Source: Thalassotalea sp. PS06 (GTDB taxonomy: Bacteria; Pseudomonadota; Gammaproteobacteria; Enterobacterales; Alteromonadaceae). From it: 64,000 bases of DNA. How positions within the stretch are numbered: position 1 is the first letter of the stretch; each line of letters opens with the position of its first letter. The stretch spans positions 1,612,001-1,676,000 of the forward strand of contig NZ_CP041638.1 of assembly GCF_007197775.1 (NCBI RefSeq), given 5' to 3'. The notes under the pieces were generated by a model that was given only the letters and a program-made list of their open reading frames with translations, did no database searches and was not told the origin of the DNA. Of this stretch, positions 46,110 through 56,140 are shown piece by piece. A program made the translations under genes and the position numbers.

Positions 46110-47474
46110 ATGAAAAAAATTGCATTTATTTCAATGGCTGTTTCACTGGCGTTAACGTCAGTGGGCGCAGCGGCAAAAGTTAGCGAAGCAGATGCTAAGA
46201 AGCTTGGTACCGAATTGACTCCACTTGGTGCTGTGAAAGGAGCTAATGCTGATGGTTCTATCCCGGCATGGGATGGCGGTATTACTGCAGCTCCTGCAGG
46301 CTATAAAGTTGGTGACCACCACCCAGATCCGTTCCCGGGCGACAAGGTGCTTTACACCATCACTGCAGCCAATGTTGGCGATTACGCCGATGTATTGACT
46401 CCGGGTCAGCAGAAGTTATTTCAGACTTACCCAGAAACCTTCAAAATGAACGTTTATCAAACTCGTCGCAGCGCGTCTTACCCGCAGCACGTTTATGATG
46501 AAACCTTGAAAAACGCCACTCGTACCGAGTTGATTGAGGGTGGTAACGGTATTTCTAAAGCAGCCGTTGGTATTCCATTCCCAATGCCAGCTAATGGTCT
46601 TGAAGTTATCTGGAACCACACGTTGCGTTATCGTGGCGAGCAGGTTACTCGTGAGGGTGGTCAAGCAGCACCAACCTCACGCGGTGATTACACCTACCTT
46701 GGCTTCGACGAGTCGTTAATCTTACCTTACGGTGTGCAGGGTGCTTCATATGAAGATCTTGAGAAGACAAACATTCTGTTCAAATTCAAGCAGAAAGTAA
46801 CGTCTCCAGCTCGTCTTGCAGGTACGGCGCTATTGGTACATGAGACTATGGACCAGGTAAAAACACCTCGTCAGGCATGGACATATAACACGGGTCAACG
46901 TCGTGTACGTCGTGCACCTAATGTGGCGTATGATGCACCAGGTACAGCGTCTGATGGCCTGCGTACTACCGATGACTTCGATATGTTCAACGGTGCTCCG
47001 GATCGTTACAACTGGACTTTGGTTGGTAAGCAGGAGTTGTTGATTCCTTACAATGACTACAAGTTGCACTCGGATTCGGTTAAGTACAAAGACATCCTGC
47101 AACCAGGTCATATCAACCCAGAATTGGTTCGTTATGAGAAACACCGTGTTTGGGTTGTAGAGGCAAACCTTAAGTCTGGCACCAGCCACATTTATAAGAA
47201 GCGTACATTCTTCATTGATGAAGATTCATGGCAGGTTTCTGTGGTAGATATTTATGATAACCGTAATGAGTTATACCGCGTAGGTATGGCACATGCTATC
47301 AACTACTACGAAGTACCAACGCAATGGTCTACACTTGAAGTGTTCCACGATCTACAATCCCGTCGCTATATCGCTATGGGTTTGGATAATGAACACAAAA
47401 TGTATGACTTCCAAACACCATTACGGGAGAAAGACTTTACTGCGTCTGCACTTAGACGTGAAGGTCGCCGCTAA
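46110..47474 (+). CDS. DUF1329 periplasmic protein
   Basis: The 454-aa protein has a signal peptide (MKKIAFISMAVSLALTSVGA) and family motifs VSEADAKKLGTELTPLGAVK, GSIPAWDGGI, PFPGDKVLYTITAANV, WNHTLRYRG and PARLAGTALLVHETMD, then TGQRRVRRAPNVAYDAPG and RTFFIDEDSWQVSVVDIYDN. DUF1329 proteins have a LolA/LolB-like fold and are nearly always next to DUF1302, so a lipid- or hydrophobe-carrying role is likely but unproven. It is 11 bp after DUF1302 and followed by a stem-loop. Confidence 0.88.
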   Translation: MKKIAFISMAVSLALTSVGAAAKVSEADAKKLGTELTPLGAVKGANADGSIPAWDGGITAAPAGYKVGDHHPDPFPGDKVLYTITAANVGDYADVLTPGQQKLFQTYPETFKMNVYQTRRSASYPQHVYDETLKNATRTELIEGGNGISKAAVGIPFPMPANGLEVIWNHTLRYRGEQVTREGGQAAPTSRGDYTYLGFDESLILPYGVQGASYEDLEKTNILFKFKQKVTSPARLAGTALLVHETMDQVKTPRQAWTYNTGQRRVRRAPNVAYDAPGTASDGLRTTDDFDMFNGAPDRYNWTLVGKQELLIPYNDYKLHSDSVKYKDILQPGHINPELVRYEKHRVWVVEANLKSGTSHIYKKRTFFIDEDSWQVSVVDIYDNRNELYRVGMAHAINYYEVPTQWSTLEVFHDLQSRRYIAMGLDNEHKMYDFQTPLREKDFTASALRREGRR

Positions 47475-47494
47475 CCGTTCTTTTCGACGTAAAC

Positions 47495-47520
47495 AACGGT
47501 TGGCTTAGGCCAACCGTTTT
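47495..47520 (+). terminator. Stem-loop between DUF1329 and YCF48 genes
   Basis: A 10-bp perfect stem AACGGTTGGC/GCCAACCGTT with loop TTAG is followed by TTCATTTT. It could terminate partly, giving more DUF1302/DUF1329 than YCF48/RND product. Confidence 0.65.
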
Positions 47521-47543
47521 CATTTTGATCCATTGGAAACCGC

Positions 47544-48575
47544 ATGTTGCGAACTATACTAATTTTGTTTTCTTTGTTGGCCATATCTGCAACCAGTACG
47601 GCGCAATCAAATTCTTCAAGTCAACCAGAATCTTCTCAATTCTCTGAAATTCTCCCTTTAGCGAGTCAATCCTTGATTTTGGATATCGCCAAAGTCAGTG
47701 ACAACAAACTTATCGCTGTAGGCGAACGCGGTCATATTCTGACCTCAACAGATGGCATCGACTGGCAACAAAAGCTGGTTCCTACCGTATCAACATTAAC
47801 CCGAGTGTTTTTTCTCGATGAAAACCTGGGTTGGGCCGTTGGTCATGATTCGGTGATATTAAATACCACAGACGGTGGCGACAACTGGGAAGTCCAGATG
47901 TTCGCACCAGAGTTGGAACGTCCGTTATTCGACATATTATTTACCAGCGCGACCGAAGGTGTTGCGGTTGGCGCTTATGGTCGCTTCCTTCGCACCACAG
48001 ATGGCGGAAAAACCTGGGAGCAGGAATTTCATGGCGAACTGTTATATGAAGACGATCAAATTTATCTCGAAGAGCTAAAACAAGAAGACGAAGAGCTTTA
48101 CCTTGATGAGATTAGCAGTATCTTACCGCACTTCAACCGTGTAAAAATCATCGGTGATGAATGGTTCTTAGTGGGTGAACTGGGTTTGATGGCAAAAAGT
48201 CGTGATCGCGGCCAGCAATGGCAGATCCTTGATGAAATCTATCAGGGTTCATTTTTTGATATTAATGTTACTAATGATGACCGCCTTGTTGTAGCAGGAT
48301 TACGCGGTAACTTGTTTGTCTCCGATGATGCCGGTAATAACTGGGAACGCGTGCCGCTGGATACCAAAGCATTGCTCAATGCCGTTGTTGTCGGGCCGGA
48401 TAATGCGATTTATGTGTTAGCCAACTCAGGTGTGATGTTAACCAACAAAGACCGGGGCAATGGGTTTGAAAAATCCACTCAGCCAGATGGTAAAGCCCTG
48501 ATATCAGGGGTTTGGTTTAATGGACAATTAATCTTGGCAACGGAAGTCGGGTTTAAAGTAGTACAAGGTCAATAA
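47544..48575 (+). CDS. YCF48/BNR-type beta-propeller, exported
   Basis: The 343-aa protein has a signal peptide (MLRTILILFSLLAISATST) and repeating propeller blades with the YCF48 pattern, for example AVGERGHILTSTDGIDWQQK, AVGHDSVILNTTDGGDNWEV, AVGAYGRFLRTTDGGKTWEQ and VAGLRGNLFVSDDAGNNWER. These resemble the photosystem II assembly factor Hcf136/YCF48 fold, but here the protein is encoded between DUF1329 and an RND-type transporter. It ends 5 bp before the RND gene and is probably periplasmic, acting with that protein. Confidence 0.87.
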   Translation: MLRTILILFSLLAISATSTAQSNSSSQPESSQFSEILPLASQSLILDIAKVSDNKLIAVGERGHILTSTDGIDWQQKLVPTVSTLTRVFFLDENLGWAVGHDSVILNTTDGGDNWEVQMFAPELERPLFDILFTSATEGVAVGAYGRFLRTTDGGKTWEQEFHGELLYEDDQIYLEELKQEDEELYLDEISSILPHFNRVKIIGDEWFLVGELGLMAKSRDRGQQWQILDEIYQGSFFDINVTNDDRLVVAGLRGNLFVSDDAGNNWERVPLDTKALLNAVVVGPDNAIYVLANSGVMLTNKDRGNGFEKSTQPDGKALISGVWFNGQLILATEVGFKVVQGQ

Positions 48576-48580
48576 TTATA

Positions 48581-50908
48581 ATGAAGAGCTTATATAACCA
48601 TTTAGAAAGAAATATCTTTCGATTCCGATTCCTGGTAATTGGCCTGTTTCTGGTAATCACTGCCTACCTGTTTGTTTACGCAACCCAAATTCGCCTTGAT
48701 GCGTCGTTTGAGAAAAACATCCCTCTGCAACATGAATACATGCAGACTTATCTTAAGCACCAGAAAAACTTTGGTGGTGCCAACAATGTTCTGATCTCTG
48801 TCTGTAACACCGAAGGGGAGATATTTACTTCTGACTTTTTTACCAGCTTACGCGGCGTACACGACCAGTTATTCTTTATTCCTGGCGTTGACCGTATTCA
48901 GGTAAATTCACTATTTTCACCGTCGACACGCTTTGTTGAAGTGGTTGAAGATGGTTTTGCCGGTGGTCCGGTAATTCCAGCGGATTTCAGTGGTAGCAAA
49001 GAAGACCTGCAGGTTGTCAAAGGTAATATCGAAAAAGCCGGTATTGTTGGTAGCATCGTATCGGATGATTACACCTGTTCTATGGTGAAAACGTCACTAT
49101 TAGAAATTGATCCACAAACCGGTGAAAAGCTGGATACACTGAAACTTGCGAAACAGCTTGAAGATGAAATTCGCACCGTTTATGAAAAAGATGGCATTAG
49201 CATCCACATCATTGGCTTTGCGAAAATGGTCGGTGACATCGCCGATGGAGCCAAAGGGGTTGTCACCTTCTTCGCCATTGCTATCGCAATTACCGCGATA
49301 ATGGTTTATCTATTCTGTCGCTCATTCACCTTAACTATATTGCCAATTGCCACCTCGCTTATCGCGGTTGTCTGGCAAATGGGGGTGCTGTCCTGGTTAG
49401 GCTTTGGTCTGGATCCAATGTCGATTCTGGTACCGTTTTTGGTCTTTGCTATCGGGGTGAGCCACGGCGTGCAGATGATCAACTCGGTTTCGCGGGAAGT
49501 TGCCAAAGGTAATAATCCGAAACAAGCCGCGCAATTGAGCTTCAGGCGCCTATTGGTCCCGGGTGGTATTGCATTGCTATCAGATACTGTGGGCTTCTTA
49601 ACGTTATTAGCCATTGATATCGGTATTATTCGTGAATTAGCTATCGCGGCATCTCTGGGTGTAGCGCTCATCATCTTCACCAACTTATTCCTGCTGCCGG
49701 TATTGGTTTCGTTTGTTCGCTTTAACCAGGAAGAGCAAAAGCAAATCGTCGAAACTGCAGACCATAAATTAATGGCGCGCATGTTATGGAAGAAAGCAGA
49801 AATCGTAACCTCGCAAAAACCTGCAGCGATCATTATCGCGATTGCCGCGGTGTTATTCTTCTGGGGTCAGTATCAGGGGCAAAAACTCAAGATTGGTGAA
49901 TTACATGCTGGTGCACCATCGTTACATGAAGATTCTCGTTACAATCAGGACACCTTCCTGATCACCGATAAATATGCAATCAGTGTCGATTATATGTCGG
50001 TTGTCGTGGAAACCTTTGAAGACTCTTGTATTTATCATGATGTCTTGGATGTAGTTGATACCATGCAATGGCGCATGGAAAACATTCCAGGAGTTCAGTC
50101 TGCGGTATCGTTAGCGAGTATCGCTAAAGTGGTTAACTCCGGTTATAACGAAGGTAACCAGAAGTGGAAAGTATTGTCCCGTAACCAACAATCATTAGTG
50201 CAGTCCATTGCCCGGGTTCCAACCACCAGTGGTCTGTTAAACCGTGATTGTTCGGCGATGCCAATCATCCTGTTCCTGGAAGACCACAAAGCCGAAACCA
50301 TCGATCGTGTTGTTGCCGCCGTTAAAGAGTATCGTGCCGAACTTGGTACCGATAAGATCCAGTTTAAACTGGCATCTGGTCCTGTAGGGGTTATGGCAGC
50401 AACTAACGAAGCAGTAGCTGAAGCACAAACGCCAATGATGCTTTATGTTTACGGCGCCGTAATTTTACTGTGTCTGATTTCATTCCGTTCCGTAAAAGCA
50501 ACAATCGCGGTAATTGTACCTCTGTATGTGGTTTCGACACTAGCTCAGGCGTTAATGACCTTCCTGGATATCGGCCTGACGGTTTCTACACTACCGGTAA
50601 TTGCGCTAGGTGTCGGTATTGGTGTCGATTATGGTATTTATATCTTGTCCACCATGAGTCAGCGGATACGGGCAGGGGACAATGTTCCTCAAGCTTATCT
50701 TGCAGCATTGAAAGAACGAGGTTCTGCGGTATTGATCACCGGTCTGACCCTGGCAATTGGTGTTTCCACCTGGTTTTTCTCGGCACTTAAGTTCCAGGTA
50801 GACATGGGTATCATGTTAACCTTTATGTTCCTGGTCAATATGTTAGCTGCGATTATCCTGTTGCCGGCAATCTCCGCTTACCTATGGCGAGATGAGCTGA
50901 AAAAATAA
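48581..50908 (+). CDS. RND/MMPL-family transporter
   Basis: The 775-aa protein has the RND-superfamily layout: TM1 (FLVIGLFLVITAYLFVYA), a first periplasmic domain, a group of helices (VVTFFAIAIAITAIMVYLF, PIATSLIAVVWQMGVLSWLG, LVPFLVFAIGVSHGVQMINS), a second TM1-like helix near residue 420 and a second periplasmic domain. A second helix bundle follows, with YGAVILLCLISF and VIALGVGIGVDYGIYILS. It is shorter than HAE-type efflux pumps and matches MMPL/patched-like hydrophobe exporters. It is the last gene of the four-gene module. A terminator follows. Confidence 0.88.
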   Translation: MKSLYNHLERNIFRFRFLVIGLFLVITAYLFVYATQIRLDASFEKNIPLQHEYMQTYLKHQKNFGGANNVLISVCNTEGEIFTSDFFTSLRGVHDQLFFIPGVDRIQVNSLFSPSTRFVEVVEDGFAGGPVIPADFSGSKEDLQVVKGNIEKAGIVGSIVSDDYTCSMVKTSLLEIDPQTGEKLDTLKLAKQLEDEIRTVYEKDGISIHIIGFAKMVGDIADGAKGVVTFFAIAIAITAIMVYLFCRSFTLTILPIATSLIAVVWQMGVLSWLGFGLDPMSILVPFLVFAIGVSHGVQMINSVSREVAKGNNPKQAAQLSFRRLLVPGGIALLSDTVGFLTLLAIDIGIIRELAIAASLGVALIIFTNLFLLPVLVSFVRFNQEEQKQIVETADHKLMARMLWKKAEIVTSQKPAAIIIAIAAVLFFWGQYQGQKLKIGELHAGAPSLHEDSRYNQDTFLITDKYAISVDYMSVVVETFEDSCIYHDVLDVVDTMQWRMENIPGVQSAVSLASIAKVVNSGYNEGNQKWKVLSRNQQSLVQSIARVPTTSGLLNRDCSAMPIILFLEDHKAETIDRVVAAVKEYRAELGTDKIQFKLASGPVGVMAATNEAVAEAQTPMMLYVYGAVILLCLISFRSVKATIAVIVPLYVVSTLAQALMTFLDIGLTVSTLPVIALGVGIGVDYGIYILSTMSQRIRAGDNVPQAYLAALKERGSAVLITGLTLAIGVSTWFFSALKFQVDMGIMLTFMFLVNMLAAIILLPAISAYLWRDELKK

Positions 50909-50945
50909 AAACCGACAAATTTATTTTGTTGCATAAATAATCATG

Positions 50946-50970
50946 AAAATGGCCTTAGGGCCATTTTCTA
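50946..50970 (+). terminator. Terminator after the RND gene
   Basis: A 9-bp stem AAAATGGCC/GGCCATTTT with loop TTAG, followed by CTATTTAT. It lies 38 bp after the transporter stop. Confidence 0.75.
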
Positions 50971-51179
50971 TTTATAGCGACTGAATAATTCTCTGATTTG
51001 CCCTACAGCCCCCGTCTAAATTGGTATTTTTACTCTAAAAAAGTACTCGCAATCCCTTCTTTTTCCTAATAGAATCCGCGCAATAGACTATTCTAAATAC
51101 AAAAATAAGAAGAGAATTGACAACTTTACTGTAAGTTTTAGTGGTCAATTTCATTCGTCAAACCAGAGGGTACTTGAGC

Positions 51180-54100
51180 ATGGCGTCATTAGATAATAAA
51201 TCTTCTGTGCTTTTTAAAAATGTGTCAGCGTTAATTCATGACAAAGTTCCATCCGATACCGCCCCGTTGCTAGAGAAATTTACGAGTTTGCTGTATGCCA
51301 ATATCTCCAAGGAAGATTTGGCAGGCCGCAACGAAAGCGACGTGTACGGTGCCACACTGAGTCTTTGGAAAGCGTTAAATGCCCAGGTCGATGACCAGGC
51401 GTTCATTCGTGTTCTTAATCCTCAGGTATCCCAGCATGGTTGGAAATCCAGCCATACCGTAATTGAAGTTATCATCAAGGATATGCCGTTTCTGGTTGAC
51501 TCCACCCGTATTGCTTTGAATCGTCTTAATATGTTCCCGCATCTGGTACTTAACTGTCCGATGAACATTGTCCGTGATGACAAGGGGCAGGTTATCGATA
51601 TCGATGCCAGTGCTAAAAAGCTGAAAAACAGCATCACCGAGACGGTATTCTTTATCGAAATCGATCGTCTTACTGAACAGGCACAAATTGATCAGTTGAC
51701 TGAAGAATTACATTCGGTATATCAGGATGTATCGTTAACCGTTGATGATTGGCAGCCAATGAAAACGCGTTTCGATGCCTGTATCAAAGAAATGGCGGAT
51801 TCTAAAGACGTAGTTTCGGCTCAGGATTATCGTGAATCAAAAGCATTGTTATCCTGGCTCGCCAATGACCATTTTACTTTCATGGGGTATCGTGCTTATG
51901 ACATTAACCGTGTTGAAGGCAACGTATCTATCGATGGCGATTTAGATTCATCATTAGGTTTGTTACGCAAGTCGAAGTCAATCAAGCCAATGCTATTATC
52001 CGACCTTAGCGAAACCGCTCGTGAAGTCGCAGTTGGTCAAAGTCTATTGATTTTAACGAAAACCAATTCTCGCTCGCGCGTGCATCGTCCGGCGCATCTT
52101 GATTACATTGGTATCAAAAAATTTGACAAAGATGGCAATATCGTTCGTGAAGAGCGTTTCCTTGGCTTGTTCGGTTCGGCATTTTACAACGATAGTGCTT
52201 TAAACCTGCCTCTAATCGGCGATAAGGTAAAACGGGTTTGTGACCAATCTGGATACGCGCCAAGCTCACACGCATACAAAACCCTGATTAATATTATGGA
52301 AACTTATCCTCGTGATGAGATCCTGCAATCGAGCGAAAGGGAATTATTAAATACAGTGCGTGGCGTTCTGCAAATGCAGGAGCGTGACATTACTGGATTG
52401 TTCGTTCGTCGTGATGCATTTAACCGTTTCTATTCCTGTATGGTTTATGTGCCTCGTGATCGCTATAACACGCAGTTGCGCCTTGAAACTCAACGGATTT
52501 TAAAAGAAGCGTTTGGCAGCAATGAAGAAGTAGAATTTACTACCTTCTTCTCTGAGTCAGTGCAGGCTCGCACCCACTACATAGTAAGAGTAAAAGATAC
52601 CAAAGCGGATATAGATGTGAAGGAAATAGAGCGTAACTTAAACGCCGCAGCGCGCGGTTGGGATGACAAGCTGGCCAGCGCCCTGAACTTAAACAAAGGG
52701 GAAGCTAAAGGTAAAATGTTGCGTCGTAAGTATGCAGATTTCCCTCAGGCATATAAAGATGAAGTATTGCCGGGTACGGCAATCGTTGATATCGACAAAC
52801 TGGAAAAAGTTACCGTTGATAACCCATTGGAAATGCTTTTCTATCAACCGCTTGAAGAAAAAGCCGAAAGCCGTTTTGTTAAGCTGAAGTTATTCCACAA
52901 AGGTGAGCCACTGCATCTTTCTGATGTTCTGCCTATGCTTGAGAACTTTGGTCTTCGTGTCATCGGAGAAAGCCCATACTCGGTGATCAACACCGATGGC
53001 GAAATGTGTTGGATCCTTGATTTCTCGATGCTTCTTACATCAGAAAAAGCGTTCGATTTAGAGCAAGTTCAAAATCTGTTCCAGGATGCATTTGCCAAAG
53101 TCTGGCATGGTGAGTTGGAAGACGATGGTTTTAACCGCTTGATCCTTGGCGCCGGCATTGACGGCCGTGAAGTATCTATTCTTCGTGCGCTTGCGAAATA
53201 TCAGCAACAAATCGGTTCTACGTTCAGTCAGAGCTATATCGAAGATGCGTTCTCCCGTTATCCAAGCTTTGCGGAACTATTGATTAAACTCTTTGAATTG
53301 AAGTTCACACCGAGCGATAAGTCGAAAGAGCGAGCATTGAACAAAGTCCTGGAGACAATCGAGTCGTCTTTGGATAACGTTGCCAGCCTTGATGATGACC
53401 GTATTATTCGCCGTTATGTAGAAATTATTAACGCAACGGTGAGAACCAATTACTTCCAGCCGGATGCACAAGGCAATACAAAGCCGTATATCTCGTTTAA
53501 GCTGATGCCAGAGCTTATCCCTGAGATGCCAAAACCATTACCTAAATTTGAAATTTTCGTTTATTCACCAGACGTTGAGGGTGTTCACCTGCGTGGCGGT
53601 AAAGTCGCTCGTGGTGGTCTTCGCTGGTCTGACAGACGTGAAGATTTCCGTACCGAAGTACTCGGCCTGGTAAAAGCCCAGCAAGTGAAAAACACCGTAA
53701 TCGTTCCGGTGGGCGCCAAAGGTGGTTTCTACTGCAAACGTTTGCCGGTTGGGGGCACCCGAGCGGAAATTTTTGAAGCCGGTAAAGAATGTTATCGCAC
53801 CTTCATTCGTGGTCTTCTGGATATTACCGATAACATTGTTGGTGGTGAAATTGTTCATCCAGAGCACGTTGTCCGCCATGACGAAGATGACACTTATCTG
53901 GTTGTTGCTGCGGACAAAGGTACCGCAACATTCTCTGATATCGCTAATGCCATCTCTGACGAATACAACTTCTGGTTAGGTGATGCGTTTGCCTCAGGTG
54001 GCAGCGTTGGCTATGACCACAAGCAAATGGGGATCACCGCAAAAGGCGCGTGGGAATCGGTTAAACGTCATTTCCGTGAAATCGGTATTGATTGTCAGAA

Positions 54101-56021
54101 CACAGATTTCACTTGTTTAGCGGTAGGTGATATGGCCGGTGACGTATTTGGTAACGGTATGTTGTTGTCTAAACACACTTGCTTGCAAGTGGCATTCAAC
54201 CACATGCATATCTTTATTGACCCGACACCAGATGCAGCGAGCAGTTATGTAGAGCGTCAGCGCTTGTTCGAACTAGCAGGTTCTAGTTGGGAAGATTACA
54301 ACGCAGACCTCATTTCCGAAGGTGGTGGTGTTTTCTCAAGAGCAGCGAAATCCATTAAACTGACGCCACAAATGAAGAAAATGCTTGGCACCAAAAAAGC
54401 ATCAATGGCACCTAATGAGCTCATTCAAACGGCTTTGAAGATGCAGGTAGATCTGATTTGGAACGGCGGTATTGGTACTTACATTAAGGGTAGCGAAGAA
54501 AGCCACCTGGAAGTGGGTGACCGTGCCAACGATGTGTTACGGGTAAACGGTAATGAAGTCCGTGCGCGTATCATCGGTGAAGGTGGTAACCTGGGTTGTA
54601 CGCAATTGGGTCGTATCGAATACACCGCAAATGGTGGTCGCATGAATACTGACTTCGTTGATAATGTTGGTGGTGTAGATTGCTCCGATAACGAAGTGAA
54701 TATCAAGATTCTTCTGAATGGTTTAGTCACCAACGGTGATTTGACCCTGAAGCAGCGTAATCAGCTGCTTTACGATATGACCGATGACGTTGAAAAAATT
54801 GTACTGGAAGATTGTTACCGTCAAACCAACTCGATTTCAATTTCAGAATCGCGTGGTGGTAGCAAGTTAAAAGAGCATCAGCGTTTCATCCAGTATCTTG
54901 AGCGCGAAGATAAGCTAGACCGTGGCTTAGAATTTATGCCTAGTGATGAAGAAATCAATGATCGCTTAGCCCAAGGTCGCGGTTTAACCCGTCCGGAATT
55001 ATCGGTTATGGTTGCCTATGGTAAGATGGTGTTAAAGGAACAGCTTGTACACCCACAAATTACCAATGACTCCTATCTGAGCCAGTTGTTGATTGATGCC
55101 TTCCCTGAGCAATTACAGAGCCGTTATGTTGAGCATATGCAATCGCATCCGCTAAAAGCAGAAATTATCGCGACTCAGCTCGCAAACTTGTTGTGTAACT
55201 TTATGGGCGCCAACTTCGTGTATCGCATGCAGGAAGAAACTGGCTCTGGTGTCGCTGAGATTGCCAAATGCTTTGCCATGGCAAGCGCCATTTTTGAAAT
55301 GGAAGCTACCTGGGAAAATATTGAAGCCCTTGATAATAAAGTATCTGCAAAAGTTCAGAGCGAAATGTTATTTGAACTGCGTCGCACCATACGTCGTGCA
55401 ACACGCTGGTTCCTGCGTCATCGTAATAAAAACCTGAGCATTGAGCAGGCACTGGATTTCTACCAGCCTACGTTCAATGTGTTGAGCGATAAGCTGGAAA
55501 CCTTCCTGGTTGATAAAGAAGCTCGTGAGTTAAATGACCTGCAGTCAAAACTATTGAAAGAGAATGTTCCGGCTGAATTGGCAATACGTATTTCGCAATT
55601 GAGTACCTTGTTCTCAACCATGGATATTGCTCAGGTAGCCTGTCAGGATGCCCGGGATATCGAATTGGTAGCGGAATTATACTTCTCGTTAGGTGTGCGT
55701 TTAGACTTGCACTGGTTCCTGGAGCAAATCACCATGCAGCCGGTTAACAACCACTGGCAGGCATTGGCCCGTGCGTCATTCCGGGAAGAGTTGGATTGGC
55801 AGCAACGTTCGTTGTCGTCGGTAGTGCTGAAAATGAACCCAGACATGTCTGATATTGAAGCCATGATTGATAACTGGGAGAAACGTTCTGAGCAACCCCT
55901 GGAGCGCTGGCACCAGATCTTGGCAGATTTCAGAACCAGCAAAGTACATGAATTTGCCAAGTTCTCGGTAGGGCTTCGTGAATTGATGCTTCTGGCACAT
56001 CACTGCGATCCAAACCTATAA
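51180..56021 (+). CDS. gdhB: Large NAD-dependent glutamate dehydrogenase (about 180 kDa)
   Basis: This very large enzyme oxidises glutamate to 2-oxoglutarate and ammonia with NAD in catabolism. The roughly 1613-aa protein matches the 180-kDa class: a long N-terminal ACT-like regulatory region (MASLDNKSSVLFKNVSALIH, LVDSTRIALNRLNMFPHLVL), HTPE-like linkers, and the catalytic core with GGLRWSDRREDFRTEVLGLV, KAQQVKNTVIVPVGAKGGFY, DMAGDVFGNGMLLSKHTCLQ and the IWNGGIGTYIKGSEE dinucleotide region. A helical C-terminus of about 450 residues completes it. ATG 51180 is chosen; a GTG at 51141 would add 13 unrelated residues. It is transcribed alone. gdhB is the Pseudomonas name. Confidence 0.95.
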   Translation: MASLDNKSSVLFKNVSALIHDKVPSDTAPLLEKFTSLLYANISKEDLAGRNESDVYGATLSLWKALNAQVDDQAFIRVLNPQVSQHGWKSSHTVIEVIIKDMPFLVDSTRIALNRLNMFPHLVLNCPMNIVRDDKGQVIDIDASAKKLKNSITETVFFIEIDRLTEQAQIDQLTEELHSVYQDVSLTVDDWQPMKTRFDACIKEMADSKDVVSAQDYRESKALLSWLANDHFTFMGYRAYDINRVEGNVSIDGDLDSSLGLLRKSKSIKPMLLSDLSETAREVAVGQSLLILTKTNSRSRVHRPAHLDYIGIKKFDKDGNIVREERFLGLFGSAFYNDSALNLPLIGDKVKRVCDQSGYAPSSHAYKTLINIMETYPRDEILQSSERELLNTVRGVLQMQERDITGLFVRRDAFNRFYSCMVYVPRDRYNTQLRLETQRILKEAFGSNEEVEFTTFFSESVQARTHYIVRVKDTKADIDVKEIERNLNAAARGWDDKLASALNLNKGEAKGKMLRRKYADFPQAYKDEVLPGTAIVDIDKLEKVTVDNPLEMLFYQPLEEKAESRFVKLKLFHKGEPLHLSDVLPMLENFGLRVIGESPYSVINTDGEMCWILDFSMLLTSEKAFDLEQVQNLFQDAFAKVWHGELEDDGFNRLILGAGIDGREVSILRALAKYQQQIGSTFSQSYIEDAFSRYPSFAELLIKLFELKFTPSDKSKERALNKVLETIESSLDNVASLDDDRIIRRYVEIINATVRTNYFQPDAQGNTKPYISFKLMPELIPEMPKPLPKFEIFVYSPDVEGVHLRGGKVARGGLRWSDRREDFRTEVLGLVKAQQVKNTVIVPVGAKGGFYCKRLPVGGTRAEIFEAGKECYRTFIRGLLDITDNIVGGEIVHPEHVVRHDEDDTYLVVAADKGTATFSDIANAISDEYNFWLGDAFASGGSVGYDHKQMGITAKGAWESVKRHFREIGIDCQNTDFTCLAVGDMAGDVFGNGMLLSKHTCLQVAFNHMHIFIDPTPDAASSYVERQRLFELAGSSWEDYNADLISEGGGVFSRAAKSIKLTPQMKKMLGTKKASMAPNELIQTALKMQVDLIWNGGIGTYIKGSEESHLEVGDRANDVLRVNGNEVRARIIGEGGNLGCTQLGRIEYTANGGRMNTDFVDNVGGVDCSDNEVNIKILLNGLVTNGDLTLKQRNQLLYDMTDDVEKIVLEDCYRQTNSISISESRGGSKLKEHQRFIQYLEREDKLDRGLEFMPSDEEINDRLAQGRGLTRPELSVMVAYGKMVLKEQLVHPQITNDSYLSQLLIDAFPEQLQSRYVEHMQSHPLKAEIIATQLANLLCNFMGANFVYRMQEETGSGVAEIAKCFAMASAIFEMEATWENIEALDNKVSAKVQSEMLFELRRTIRRATRWFLRHRNKNLSIEQALDFYQPTFNVLSDKLETFLVDKEARELNDLQSKLLKENVPAELAIRISQLSTLFSTMDIAQVACQDARDIELVAELYFSLGVRLDLHWFLEQITMQPVNNHWQALARASFREELDWQQRSLSSVVLKMNPDMSDIEAMIDNWEKRSEQPLERWHQILADFRTSKVHEFAKFSVGLRELMLLAHHCDPNL

Positions 56022-56027
56022 CTTAAG

Positions 56028-56060
56028 TAGGGCTCATTATCAGCAGGATAATGAGCCCTA
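56028..56060 (+). terminator. 14-bp hairpin after the glutamate dehydrogenase gene
   Basis: TAGGGCTCATTATC pairs perfectly with GATAATGAGCCCTA around AGCAG. It lacks a T-run, so alone it would be a weak intrinsic terminator, but it may protect the mRNA 3' end. Confidence 0.6.
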
Positions 56061-56097
56061 TCCATCGCAAATCTTTGTGAGAATTGCTATTAGTGTT

Positions 56098-56126
56098 AAA
56101 CTCACCTTTTTTAAGGTGAGTTTTTT
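56098..56126 (+). terminator. Bidirectional-looking terminator before pyrD
   Basis: An 11-bp stem AAACTCACCTT/AAGGTGAGTTT with a TTTT loop is followed by six T, 15 bp upstream of the pyrD start. It ends GDH transcription; a pyrD promoter must therefore be very close or overlap, or pyrD is reached by readthrough. Confidence 0.85.
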
Positions 56127-56140
56127 ATATCCGAGGAATT

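Noticed and set aside
49306..49833. 175-codon open frame antisense to the RND transporter gene
   Set aside because: It is a shadow frame opposite membrane-helix codons, with no start signal.
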